From: Pedobacter sp. ASV19
GTDB lineage: Bacteria; Bacteroidota; Bacteroidia; Sphingobacteriales; Sphingobacteriaceae
Length of the DNA stretch: 59,385 nt
Direction of reading: 5' to 3'
Assembly (NCBI RefSeq): GCF_016429005.1
Contig: NZ_JAELTV010000002.1
Span: 1-59,385 of the forward strand
The notes beneath the pieces were generated by a model, which was not told where the DNA came from, searched no databases, and saw only the letters and a list, made by a program, of their open reading frames with translations. The translations under genes and the position numbers were made by a program. This document shows positions 43,623 to 52,270 of the stretch, piece by piece (position 1 is the stretch's first letter; every line of letters starts with the position of its first letter).

Positions 43623-44771
43623 ATGAAGGCTCTGGAAGATTATTTAGTTGTTGATTTTAGCCAGTTTTTGTCGGGTCCCTCCGCAAGTTTACGACTTGCA
43701 GATATGGGCGCAAGGGTGATTAAAATAGAACGTTCCGGTACAGGAGATATTTGTAGAAGTTTATATACCTCCAATGTGATCATGAATGGAGAATCTTCTG
43801 TATTTCATGCAATCAACAGGAATAAAGAGAGCTTTGAGGTTGATCTGAAACAAGAAGTAGATTGCCAAATGGTTTGGGAACTGCTGGCTAAAGCCGATGT
43901 GATGATCCATAACTTTCGTCCAGGGGTTATGGAGCGACTGGGATTCGATTATCCGGCGGTTAAAGCACACAATCCCGGAATCATTTATGCCGAATTATCT
44001 GGCTACGGCACAGAAGGGAAAGGCAAGGGGAAACCAGGTCAGGATTTACTGTTACAATCGGTTACTGGTTTAACCTGGCTGAGTGGAAATGCAGGAAGCG
44101 GGCCAGTAGCTATGGGACTTTCTATCGTAGATATGCTTGCAGGCGCACACCTTGCGCAGGGTATTTTAGCGGGTCTATTTCGTAAAGTAACCCAAGGACT
44201 AGGTGCCCTGATACAAGTCAGTATGATTGAATCTGCCTACGATTTTCAGTTTGAAACCGTTACTACATTTATGAATGACGGCGGGGTACTCCCTGAGCGT
44301 ACAACAAAGAACAATGCCAATGCGTATTTGGGTGCGCCTTATGGCATTTACAAAACAGCAAATGGCTTTCTGGCGCTGGCGATGGGATCGATACCTGTAC
44401 TTGGACGTTTATTGGGCTGTGATGAGCTGCGATCTTTTGAGGTTTTAGCCGAAGCATTTGATAAGCGTGAGGAGATTAAGGCTATATTAGCAGTACATCT
44501 GCAAACGCAAAGTACACAGTACTGGCTTAGTATTTTAGAACCTGCTGATATTTGGTGTGCGGATGTATTGAACTGGAAAGAACTGATGGAGCATGAAGGC
44601 TTTAAGGCCTTAAACATGATCCAGGAAGTAGAAATGATTGACGGTTATCGTTACCGGACCACCAGGTGCCCGATTCGTATTGACGGAGAAAGCCTTTTTT
44701 CTGAAAGAGGTTCACCTAAGCTTGGGCAGGATAATGAGCAGATCATCCGCCAGTTTATAAAGATAAATTAG
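43623..44771 (+). CDS. Class III (CaiB/BaiF) CoA-transferase, second copy
   Basis: This 382-residue paralogue is clearly related to the preceding gene over its full length (for example F-L-x-G-P-S-A, L-A-D-x-G-A-R-V-I-K-I-E-R, I-N-R-N-K-E-S and H-N-F-R-P-G-V-M in both). Asp141 in P-G-Q-D-L-L-L-Q-S-V is the candidate catalytic residue. Both copies keep it, so both may be active. Class III enzymes can act as homodimers; two different chains could also form a heterodimer. The side-by-side arrangement suggests an old duplication with different acceptors or donors. The second leaderless binding protein starts 7 bases later. Other known members act in carnitine, oxalate, mesaconate or malate metabolism, so an organic or sugar acid is expected. 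Confidence 0.9.
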   Translation: MKALEDYLVVDFSQFLSGPSASLRLADMGARVIKIERSGTGDICRSLYTSNVIMNGESSVFHAINRNKESFEVDLKQEVDCQMVWELLAKADVMIHNFRPGVMERLGFDYPAVKAHNPGIIYAELSGYGTEGKGKGKPGQDLLLQSVTGLTWLSGNAGSGPVAMGLSIVDMLAGAHLAQGILAGLFRKVTQGLGALIQVSMIESAYDFQFETVTTFMNDGGVLPERTTKNNANAYLGAPYGIYKTANGFLALAMGSIPVLGRLLGCDELRSFEVLAEAFDKREEIKAILAVHLQTQSTQYWLSILEPADIWCADVLNWKELMEHEGFKALNMIQEVEMIDGYRYRTTRCPIRIDGESLFSERGSPKLGQDNEQIIRQFIKIN

Positions 44772-44778
44772 AACTTGG

Positions 44779-46011
44779 ATGCATAAAGAAAAACTTAAAA
44801 TAGCGGTTCGTAAGTTTGGGCCATTTGAGTCTGCCATGCAAAAGGCCTGGGAAAGATTTTGTGTGTATTCCGGCTGTGATCTACGGGCAGAGCTGATTCC
44901 CCTGGACCTCCATGATCTGCATAAAACGACTTTAAAGGAGCAAGGATTAAAGAACGGAGACTGGGATATTGCACATATCAATACCGATTGGCTTTATGAA
45001 GGCTATACCGGAGGGGCATTTGAAGATTTGGAACCCTATATCGCGACTGATTGCCATTCAGACTTTCCTAATGGCTGGACTGAATCCCTGCTGAAATCTC
45101 AATCCTTTGACAAAAAAATTGTTGGCCTTCCATTTCATGATGGTCCGGAATGCCTGGTGTACAGAAAAGATCTGTTTGAAGATCCGGCAGAACAGGCCCG
45201 CTATCTTAAACAATACGGAAAGCCATTACGTGCTCCGGAAACCTGGACTGAATTCCAGCAAATATCCAGGTTCTTTAACCGGGTTGAACAGAACTTGTAT
45301 GGGAGCGTTTTTGCTTGTTATCCCGATGGACATAATACAGTATTTGACTTTTGTTTACAATTGTGGAGTCGTGGCGGAAGCCTGGTTGACAAGTGTAACC
45401 GGGTTCGTATTCTTGGCCAGGCAGCAGCAGATGGGCTTGAGTTTTACCGGCACATGGTACAGGATAAAACTGCGGTGCATCCAGGATCAGCAGCATACGA
45501 CTCTGTTCAGGCCGGAGCTGCCTTTGCAAGAGGAGAAGCTGCCATGATGATCAATTGGTTTGGATTTGCTTCTGTTTGCGAGGTAGATCCAACTTCTCAG
45601 GTTAAAGGGAAAGTTGAAGTTGCCTTATTACCGGCTGTTGAAGGTCAGCGATCTATGTCTTTGAATGTGTACTGGTTGTATACTCTGGGATCGGGCAGTA
45701 AACACAAACAAATCGCCTATGATTTTATCCGTTTTGCCGTGAATGAAGAGAACGACAAGCAATTGACCCTGGAAGGTGGCATTGGTTGCCGTATCTCTAC
45801 CTGGAGGGACAAGAAGATTAATCAAATAGTTCCTTATTATCATAAACTGGAACAATTGCATGAACATGCACAAACACTTCCACAAAAGCAAAACTGGGCC
45901 AACATTGCTGCTATAATTGATGAAATGGTGTTAAGTGCCTTAAATTCGGATTTGCCAACGGACAAGATTTTAGCCATTGCCCAGGACAAAATTGATGCTA
46001 TAGATAAATAG
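44779..46011 (+). CDS. Second leaderless family-1 solute-binding-protein homologue (cytoplasmic)
   Basis: The 410-residue protein has the typical fold and landmarks of an extracellular binding protein: L-K-I-A-V-R-K-F-G as the first strand, D-I-A-H-I-N-T-D-W, G-L-P-F-H-D-G-P-E near residue 117, and F-A-R-G-E-A-A-M-M-I-N-W near residue 250. K-Q-I-A-Y-D-F-I-R-F lies near residue 312. The protein starts directly in that first strand with no signal, and an in-frame stop five codons upstream excludes a longer product. It is not closely similar to the gene at 41312, so this is a different subgroup rather than a recent copy. It follows the second CoA-transferase by 7 bases and precedes an oxidoreductase by 6 bases. 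A cytosolic role is unexplained. Confidence 0.8.
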   Translation: MHKEKLKIAVRKFGPFESAMQKAWERFCVYSGCDLRAELIPLDLHDLHKTTLKEQGLKNGDWDIAHINTDWLYEGYTGGAFEDLEPYIATDCHSDFPNGWTESLLKSQSFDKKIVGLPFHDGPECLVYRKDLFEDPAEQARYLKQYGKPLRAPETWTEFQQISRFFNRVEQNLYGSVFACYPDGHNTVFDFCLQLWSRGGSLVDKCNRVRILGQAAADGLEFYRHMVQDKTAVHPGSAAYDSVQAGAAFARGEAAMMINWFGFASVCEVDPTSQVKGKVEVALLPAVEGQRSMSLNVYWLYTLGSGSKHKQIAYDFIRFAVNEENDKQLTLEGGIGCRISTWRDKKINQIVPYYHKLEQLHEHAQTLPQKQNWANIAAIIDEMVLSALNSDLPTDKILAIAQDKIDAIDK

Positions 46012-46017
46012 ACCCTT

Positions 46018-47127
46018 ATGGAGATAGAATATAAACCCCAACTGCCAGGAACCAAACAACCCATTATCATTATTGGTGCAGGAGGTATTGTGGCTGACGC
46101 CCATTTGCCTGCTTACCAGAAAGCCGGCTTTACTGTACATGGAATAGTGAACCGCACCCGTGAAAAGGCCGAAAAATTGGCTGTGGCCTTTCAAATTCCT
46201 TATGTTTACGATACGATCGAAGAGGCTGTAGCCAATGCACCGGAAGATACGGTATACGACATCACTTTGATGCCTGAGCAATACCTGGCAGTATTGGAAC
46301 AATTGCCCCAAGGGGCTGCGGTACTGATTCAAAAGCCTATGGGCGACAGTTTTACCGAAGCCAAACAAATCCTGGATTTGTGTAATCGTAAGAAACTGGT
46401 TGCAGCCATTAACTTTCAACTGCGCTTTGCCCCATTTGTTAGCGCGGCCAGACAGATAATTACACAAGGAAGGATAGGGGAGCTTTACGATATGGAAGTC
46501 CGGGTTACGATCAAAACACCCTGGGAGATCTTTCCTCATGTGATTGTCCACCCGCGCCTGGAGATCCAGTACCATAGTATTCATTATATAGATATGGTCC
46601 GTTCATTTTTAGGCGAGCCAGAAAGTGTACTGGCAAAGACCCTTAAGCATCCGGCAAAAAAGCTTTCTTCTTCACGGTCTACCATTTTATTTGACTATGG
46701 AGATTCCATGCATGCGGTCATCAATACCAATCACGACCATGATTTTGGACCACGCCATCAGGAAAGCTTTATTAAATGGGAAGGAACTAAAGGGGCCATC
46801 AAGGCAACAATGGGTTTGCTGATGGATTACCCTCATGGTGTGCCAGACGTGTTTGAATATTGCCTTTTTGACGAAGGAAAGACGTCGGAATGGAAAAGTA
46901 TGGAGCTAGAAGGCTCCTGGTTTCCAGAAGCCTTTATCGGTACAATGGCAAACCTGATGTGCTATAAGGAAGGATCTGCAGCAGTTCTTCATACCAGTGT
47001 AGAAGATGTGATTAAAACAATGGCGGTGGTAGAAAGCGCTTATATATCCAGCGATAAAGGAGGTGTCCGGGTTTCGGAACAATTACAACAACTAAACAAT
47101 AAGATAGAGTATAAGAATGTATTTTAA
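46018..47127 (+). CDS. Gfo/Idh/MocA-family oxidoreductase of the CoA-transferase cassette
   Basis: This 369-residue cytoplasmic protein has a Rossmann motif [14 protein letters not shown] at residues 18-31 and V-N-R-T for the dinucleotide ribose. I-Q-K-P-M-G near residue 106 is the E-K-P counterpart, with Gln replacing Glu. The second domain has Y-H-S-I-H-Y-I-D near residue 184, the expected H-x-x-D pair, and ends with [12 protein letters not shown]. It would oxidise or reduce a hydroxyl or carbonyl of a sugar or sugar acid with NAD(P). Lying between the binding-protein/CoA-transferase genes and MaoC, overlapping the latter by 11 bases, it is presumably part of one pathway. It differs from the Gfo/Idh gene at 25862 in most motifs. 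Confidence 0.87.
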   Translation: MEIEYKPQLPGTKQPIIIIGAGGIVADAHLPAYQKAGFTVHGIVNRTREKAEKLAVAFQIPYVYDTIEEAVANAPEDTVYDITLMPEQYLAVLEQLPQGAAVLIQKPMGDSFTEAKQILDLCNRKKLVAAINFQLRFAPFVSAARQIITQGRIGELYDMEVRVTIKTPWEIFPHVIVHPRLEIQYHSIHYIDMVRSFLGEPESVLAKTLKHPAKKLSSSRSTILFDYGDSMHAVINTNHDHDFGPRHQESFIKWEGTKGAIKATMGLLMDYPHGVPDVFEYCLFDEGKTSEWKSMELEGSWFPEAFIGTMANLMCYKEGSAAVLHTSVEDVIKTMAVVESAYISSDKGGVRVSEQLQQLNNKIEYKNVF

Positions 47128-47557
47128 ATCAATTTTTTTTGAAGATTACCAACTGAAAGACAAAAGGACAACCCTTGGACGTACCATCACAGAAACAGAT
47201 TTTGTGGTTCACGCCGGGCATACCGGAGATTTTTTTCCACATCATATGGATGCGGAGTGGTGTAAAACACAAGCCTTTAAACAACGAATTGCTCACGGTA
47301 CCATGATCTTTAGCATTGGCATCGGATTAACTGCATCAGAAATTAACCCGGAGGCTTTTTCTAAAGGATATGACCGCCTGCGCTTTGTGAAACCAGTATT
47401 TATAGGAGATACGATCCATTCTGAAATCACCATCTCAGAAAAAGGAGAGGCCAAAAAACCGGAATATGGAACCGTAACCGAACATGTAGAAATTAAAAAC
47501 CAGCATGGAGAAGTCGTTTTAGTTTGCGACCATCTGCTGCTGGTCAAAAAGAAATAA
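47117..47557 (+). CDS. MaoC-family (R)-hydratase/dehydratase
   Basis: This 146-residue single hot-dog domain has [10 protein letters not shown] at residues 36-45. Aligned with the family motif G-D-x-N-P-x-H-x-D, this places the catalytic Asp38 and His43 correctly, but the usual Asn is Phe40. I-A-H-G-T-M at residues 58-63 and [10 protein letters not shown] are also family landmarks. MaoC proteins add or remove water across an enoyl-CoA, so with two CoA-transferases nearby a CoA-thioester dehydration step is likely. It overlaps the oxidoreductase gene by 11 bases and is followed after 23 bases by a transporter. The Asn-to-Phe change may reflect a larger or unusual acyl group. Confidence 0.87.
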   Translation: MYFKSIFFEDYQLKDKRTTLGRTITETDFVVHAGHTGDFFPHHMDAEWCKTQAFKQRIAHGTMIFSIGIGLTASEINPEAFSKGYDRLRFVKPVFIGDTIHSEITISEKGEAKKPEYGTVTEHVEIKNQHGEVVLVCDHLLLVKKK

Positions 47558-47580
47558 CACACCCCAAACCTAACCAATAT

Positions 47581-48876
47581 ATGAACCACAACGCCGCCGC
47601 ACCTGAAGTGATTGTTCAGGCCAGTCACTCTGCAGTTAAGAAGTATTCAGTGCCATTTATTCTTGTTGTAAGCTTGTTTTTCCTCTGGGGAATGGCACAT
47701 AACCTCGATTCCGTGCTGATACCACATTTAAAAAAAGCCTGCGATCTGAACAACAGGCAATCTACTTTAATTGATACCTCTGTTTTTCTTGCCTATTTTC
47801 TGATGGCCATTCCGGCAGGCATGATCCTCAAGAAATGGGGTTATAAAGCAAGTATGATTACAGGTTTGCTGGTTTTTGCAACAGGGGCTTTTTTGTTTGT
47901 TCCAGCCGCCAATCAATTGTCCTACATTACTTTTCTAATCGCCCTTTTTATCATTGGTTGTGGACTGACCATTTTGGAAACTTCTGCAAATCCCTATGCT
48001 GCGGTTCTGGGAGATCCTGCCAAAGCCACCAGCCGCTTAAACCTGGCGGCTTCTTTTAATGGTTTAGCAGCTATGGTTGCACCATTTATCGGATCTATGT
48101 TTATCCTTTCGGGGAAATCGCATACAAAAGAGGAGCTCGCGGCAATGACAGAGCTAGGTCGATCTAGTTACTTTATAGAAGAAGCTGCTTCCGTCAAAAT
48201 GCCTTATATCATTTTGGGAACCATATTGATTGTCATTGCCATTCTCTTTTATTTTATAAACCTGCCGGAGATTAAAACAAAAAGCACAGATGGTGTTGCA
48301 AAAGGTAGCTTTTTTGGCGCTCTGCGCCATCGTCATCTGCGATGGGCTGTCGTTGCCCAATTCTTTTATGTGGGTGCCCAGGTTTGTGTAACCAGTTTCT
48401 TTATCAGGATGGCACAGCAGGGGGCGGGGTTTGACGAAAAAACTGCTGCTTATTATTTGGCGGTTTATGGTTTCCTTTTTACTGTTGGGCGCTTTGCCGG
48501 AACTGCAATTTTGCAATTTATTGCTTCATCTAAACTATTGTCTATTTACGCATTCATTTCCGTATTTCTTTGTCTGATCGCCATTTTTGGTAAAGGCTCT
48601 TATGTGGTATATGCCTTAGGTGCTATCGGCTTTTTTATGTCGATTATGTTCCCTACCATATTTGCACTAGGCATTGACGGTATCGGAGAGGATACAAAGC
48701 CTGGTTCATCCTGGTTGATTATGTCTATTGTGGGGGGGGCTATCCTACCTTATGGTATGGGCACATTGATCGATTTGAATGGCGATCAGATCCAAATTGG
48801 CTATAGCATTCCTCTGGTTTGCTTCCTGATTATCTTGTTTTTTGGACTAAAGGGGTATAAGGTTGCTCATCGATAA
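47581..48876 (+). CDS. FucP-type MFS sugar:proton symporter
   Basis: I start at the ATG at 47581 (431 residues); an in-frame ATG at 47524 lies within the MaoC gene. The protein has 12 hydrophobic helices. The first carries F-F-L-W-G-M-A-H-N-L-D with Asp43. G-C-G-L-T-I-L-E-T-S-A-N-P-Y supplies Glu133. These match Asp46 and Glu135, the proton and substrate residues of E. coli fucose permease FucP. Relatives carry L-fucose, L-galactose, L-rhamnose or glucose. It probably imports the substrate of the cassette upstream, or a 6-deoxy-sugar released by GH141, GH78 and GH106. GH106 begins 14 bases later. Confidence 0.9.
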   Translation: MNHNAAAPEVIVQASHSAVKKYSVPFILVVSLFFLWGMAHNLDSVLIPHLKKACDLNNRQSTLIDTSVFLAYFLMAIPAGMILKKWGYKASMITGLLVFATGAFLFVPAANQLSYITFLIALFIIGCGLTILETSANPYAAVLGDPAKATSRLNLAASFNGLAAMVAPFIGSMFILSGKSHTKEELAAMTELGRSSYFIEEAASVKMPYIILGTILIVIAILFYFINLPEIKTKSTDGVAKGSFFGALRHRHLRWAVVAQFFYVGAQVCVTSFFIRMAQQGAGFDEKTAAYYLAVYGFLFTVGRFAGTAILQFIASSKLLSIYAFISVFLCLIAIFGKGSYVVYALGAIGFFMSIMFPTIFALGIDGIGEDTKPGSSWLIMSIVGGAILPYGMGTLIDLNGDQIQIGYSIPLVCFLIILFFGLKGYKVAHR

Positions 48877-48890
48877 ACGAACATAAAGGA

Positions 48891-51800
48891 ATGAACTTTA
48901 AAGCGAAAAAAGCTTTGCTCATTTTGATAATCTGGTGTATACAGGCAGTGATGCCGGTGTCTGCTCAGCAAAATGAAAACGCGAAACCCTGGGTTTTCTG
49001 GTACTGGATGCAGGCTGGGGTTTCCAGACCAGGCATTACTGCAGATCTCGAAGCTATGAAAGCATCTGGTATAGCCGGAGCATATCTAATGTCGATAAAG
49101 GGGGCTACCCAACCGCCTTTATTTACCCCTGTTGCGGAACAGTTGAGTCCACAATGGTGGGATATGGTGAAGTTTGCAATGGAAGAGGCCAAACGACTGG
49201 ACCTGAAACTGGGAATGCATGTGAGTGATGGTTTTGCACTCGCCGGGGGGCCATGGATTACACCCGATTTGTCTATGCAAAAAGTGGTTTACAGCCAGTT
49301 GGATGTAAAAAATGGCATTCAGGGTAAATTGATATTGCCTCAACCCGAAACTATTGAACATTATTATAAAGATATTGCCATATATGCTTATCCTTCACCT
49401 GAAGGTACAGGTATTTCAACGAAAACAATTGTTCCTCAGATTACAACAAGTACAGGAGCAGATGCAAGCGGTCTGGTTAAAGCTGGCAATAGAAAGAGCT
49501 TTGGCAGTGCTGAGCCCTGCTGGATTCAATATACATTTGAAAAACCCTTTACCTGCAGAACAATAACCATTCGTACCAATGGTAACAATTATCAGGCAGA
49601 AAGATTAGAGGTACAAGTAAGCGATGACGGGAAAATTTTTCGTTCTATAGGAAGGTTACAGCCTCCGCGCCATGGCTGGCAGGATACTGATGCGGATGTA
49701 ACGCATTCTATCGTGCCGGTTACTGCAAAATATTTTCGTTTTGTTTATGATAAGACGGGTTCAGAACCGGGCTCTGAAGATTTGGATGCAGCCAAATGGA
49801 AACCTTCTTTAAAGCTAAATAATCTGGAACTTTCAGCAGAACCAAAGATCAACCAGTTTGAAGGCAAGTCTGCCTCCATCTGGAGGGTAAGTGAGCGCAG
49901 TACAGCTGCTCAATTGCCCGATGAATCCTGCGTGCCTTTGAATCAGATGATTAATTTAAGTGGTCAATTAAATGCTGATGGCAGTTTGAACTGGGCGGTG
50001 CCAAAAGGAAACTGGACGATATTGCGGATTGGTCATACTTCAACAGGGCATAAAAATGCAACCGCAGGCGGAGGAATGGGTTTAGAGTGTGATAAATTTA
50101 ATCCTGAAGCAGTGAAGTTACAGTTCAATAGCTGGTGTGGTAAGGCCCTTCAACTTGGCGGCCCTGAAATTGCAGCAAAAGTATTGACGGGATTCCATGT
50201 AGACAGCTGGGAATGTGGCAGTCAAAATTGGTCATCTTCATTTGCTGTAGAATTTCAAAACAGGAGAGGCTATGATCTGATGCCTTATCTGCCTGTAATG
50301 GCCGGTATTCCGCTTCAAAGTGCGGCAGTTTCGGAAAGTGTATTATACGATGTGCGCCTGACCGTAGCAGAATTGGTAGTAGATAAGTTTTATAAAACTT
50401 TATCGGCATTAGCAAAAGAGAAGGGGGTAGTTTTTACAGCGGAAAGTGTAGCTCCGACCATGACCAGTGATGGCATGATGCATTATAAAACAGTCGATAT
50501 TCCAATGGGGGAGTTTTGGCTGAACAGCCCGACGCATGATAAACCGAATGATATGCTGGATGCTATTTCAGCAGCACATGTCTATGGCAAAAACATCATT
50601 CAGGCTGAAGCCTTTACCTCAGTGAGAATGAATTGGAATGAACATCCCGGAAACCTGAAAACGTTGCAGGACAGGAACTATGCTCTTGGAATTAATAAAT
50701 TGGTTTATCATGTCTTTACACATAATCCCTGGATGGATAGAAAGCCGGGGATGACATTGGATGGAGTAGGTCTCTATTTTCAACGGGATCAAACCTGGTG
50801 GAAATCAGGAAAAGCCTGGGTGGACTATGCGGAACGCTGTCAGCAGCTTCTGCAGCTTGGAAAACCTATAGCCGATCTGGGGGTGTTTACCGGAGAAGAA
50901 ATCCCCCGCCGTTCCGTTTTACCCGAACGCCTGGTGCCTGTATTACCTGGCCTTTTTGGTGAGGAAAGAGTGAAAGCGGAGCAGTTGAGGTTAAAGAATG
51001 CGGGAGAACCCTTAAGGCAAAAACCTGCGGGAGTTAGCCATTCTGCAAATATGGCTGACCCGGAAGATTGGGTGAACCCTTTAAGAGGTTATGCCTATGA
51101 TTCCTTTAATCCGGATGTGTTGATGGCTGCATTTGTACGTAATGGAAGGGTAGAGTTTGCCAGTGGTGCAAGTTATAAAGTGCTGATTATACCTGGAAAA
51201 ATGGCTCTAAACCCAAATTCTGGAGGTATGAGCCTGGCTGTAGCACGTAAGTTATTGGAATTGGTTAAGGCAGGAGCTCAAGTATTGATGATGGAGCGTC
51301 CTGAATATCAACCTGGTCTGCAGGCTAATAGAAATGATGCGGAATATCAAAAAACAATCAATGAACTTTGGAACGGACCGATTTTAAATGGGCCTTACCA
51401 ACTGGAAACTCTTAAGGAGATTGGCCTGGAACGGGATTTGGTCCTATTGAACGATAAGGGTGATTACGTACATAAAACCGCCTATACTCATCGCAGTACA
51501 GTAGATCAGGAACTGTATTTCATCTCCAACCAGGACAGTACAGAAAGGGTATTGCAGTGTTCTTTCCGATTGAAGGAAGGTGTTCCTGAGTTGTATGACG
51601 CAGTTACAAACCTAAGCAGCCCGGTTCGGAATTGGAGCAGCCGGGATGGAAGAATCAATATGCCGTTAAAACTGGCACCCAATGCCTCTGTTTTTGTGAT
51701 CTTTAATAAAAATGTATTATCGGATGGTGCAAACAAAGGAGCAAATTGGGATGAGCCTGTACTGGTTCATACCCTTAGAAAAGATTGGCTGGTTACGTTT

Positions 51801-52247
51801 GATCCAGGTTTAGGTGGTCCAGAGAAACCAGTCGTTTTTAAAGAGCTTTCAGATTGGAGTAAACATCCGGATACAGCCATCCGGTATTACTCAGGTACAG
51901 CGCGCTATGGCACTCCATTACAAATCAGCAAAAAAGCCGGACAACGTTATCTTCTGGACCTTGGAGCAGTGGATGGCATGGCAGAAGTAAAGGTAAACGG
52001 AATTTCCTGTGGAGTGGTATGGACTGCACCTTTTCAGGTAGATATTACTGCTGCGCTGCAAAAAGGTAATAATGAGTTGATTATAGACGTGACCAATACC
52101 TGGGGCAACCGATTAATGGGAGATCAGCGTTTACCCAAAGAAAAACGAATTACAAAAACAACAGCTCCCTATCGGTTGGAGGGAAAATCATTGAACGCTG
52201 CAGGTTTGCTTGGACCTGTCCGAGTATTAAATGTATCTGTTAAATAA
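48891..52247 (+). CDS. Secreted GH106 alpha-L-rhamnosidase
   Basis: The 1118-residue protein has a signal ending near Ala25, followed at once by the GH106 opening W-V-F-W-Y-W-M-Q-A-G-V-S and G-I-A-G-A-Y-L-M-S at residues 33-65. A TIM-barrel region contains F-H-V-D-S-W-E-C-G-S-Q-N near residue 433, V-V-F-T-A-E-S-V-A-P-T near residue 514 and N-I-I-Q-A-E-A-F-T near residue 570. Inserted beta domains, including a discoidin-like one around residues 190-280, and a C-terminal galactose-binding domain (V-K-V-N-G-I-S-C-G-V-V-W, W-G-N-R-L-M) complete it. Length and order fit the family. The characterised RG-II member (Bacteroides BT0986) removes a rhamnose from side chain B. This is a fourth rhamnosidase of the locus and of a different family from the GH78 genes. 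Confidence 0.92.
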   Translation: MNFKAKKALLILIIWCIQAVMPVSAQQNENAKPWVFWYWMQAGVSRPGITADLEAMKASGIAGAYLMSIKGATQPPLFTPVAEQLSPQWWDMVKFAMEEAKRLDLKLGMHVSDGFALAGGPWITPDLSMQKVVYSQLDVKNGIQGKLILPQPETIEHYYKDIAIYAYPSPEGTGISTKTIVPQITTSTGADASGLVKAGNRKSFGSAEPCWIQYTFEKPFTCRTITIRTNGNNYQAERLEVQVSDDGKIFRSIGRLQPPRHGWQDTDADVTHSIVPVTAKYFRFVYDKTGSEPGSEDLDAAKWKPSLKLNNLELSAEPKINQFEGKSASIWRVSERSTAAQLPDESCVPLNQMINLSGQLNADGSLNWAVPKGNWTILRIGHTSTGHKNATAGGGMGLECDKFNPEAVKLQFNSWCGKALQLGGPEIAAKVLTGFHVDSWECGSQNWSSSFAVEFQNRRGYDLMPYLPVMAGIPLQSAAVSESVLYDVRLTVAELVVDKFYKTLSALAKEKGVVFTAESVAPTMTSDGMMHYKTVDIPMGEFWLNSPTHDKPNDMLDAISAAHVYGKNIIQAEAFTSVRMNWNEHPGNLKTLQDRNYALGINKLVYHVFTHNPWMDRKPGMTLDGVGLYFQRDQTWWKSGKAWVDYAERCQQLLQLGKPIADLGVFTGEEIPRRSVLPERLVPVLPGLFGEERVKAEQLRLKNAGEPLRQKPAGVSHSANMADPEDWVNPLRGYAYDSFNPDVLMAAFVRNGRVEFASGASYKVLIIPGKMALNPNSGGMSLAVARKLLELVKAGAQVLMMERPEYQPGLQANRNDAEYQKTINELWNGPILNGPYQLETLKEIGLERDLVLLNDKGDYVHKTAYTHRSTVDQELYFISNQDSTERVLQCSFRLKEGVPELYDAVTNLSSPVRNWSSRDGRINMPLKLAPNASVFVIFNKNVLSDGANKGANWDEPVLVHTLRKDWLVTFDPGLGGPEKPVVFKELSDWSKHPDTAIRYYSGTARYGTPLQISKKAGQRYLLDLGAVDGMAEVKVNGISCGVVWTAPFQVDITAALQKGNNELIIDVTNTWGNRLMGDQRLPKEKRITKTTAPYRLEGKSLNAAGLLGPVRVLNVSVK

Positions 52248-52270
52248 ACTTATCACTCAGGAAGCTTGAC

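Noticed and set aside
41312-46011. A classical ABC sugar importer
   Set aside because: Two binding-protein homologues are present, but no permease or ATPase gene and no export signals, so this is not a normal ABC system.
45970-46584. 204-codon open frame on the minus strand
   Set aside because: It lies opposite the well-supported solute-binding-protein and oxidoreductase genes and has no recognisable motif; the forward genes explain the sequence.
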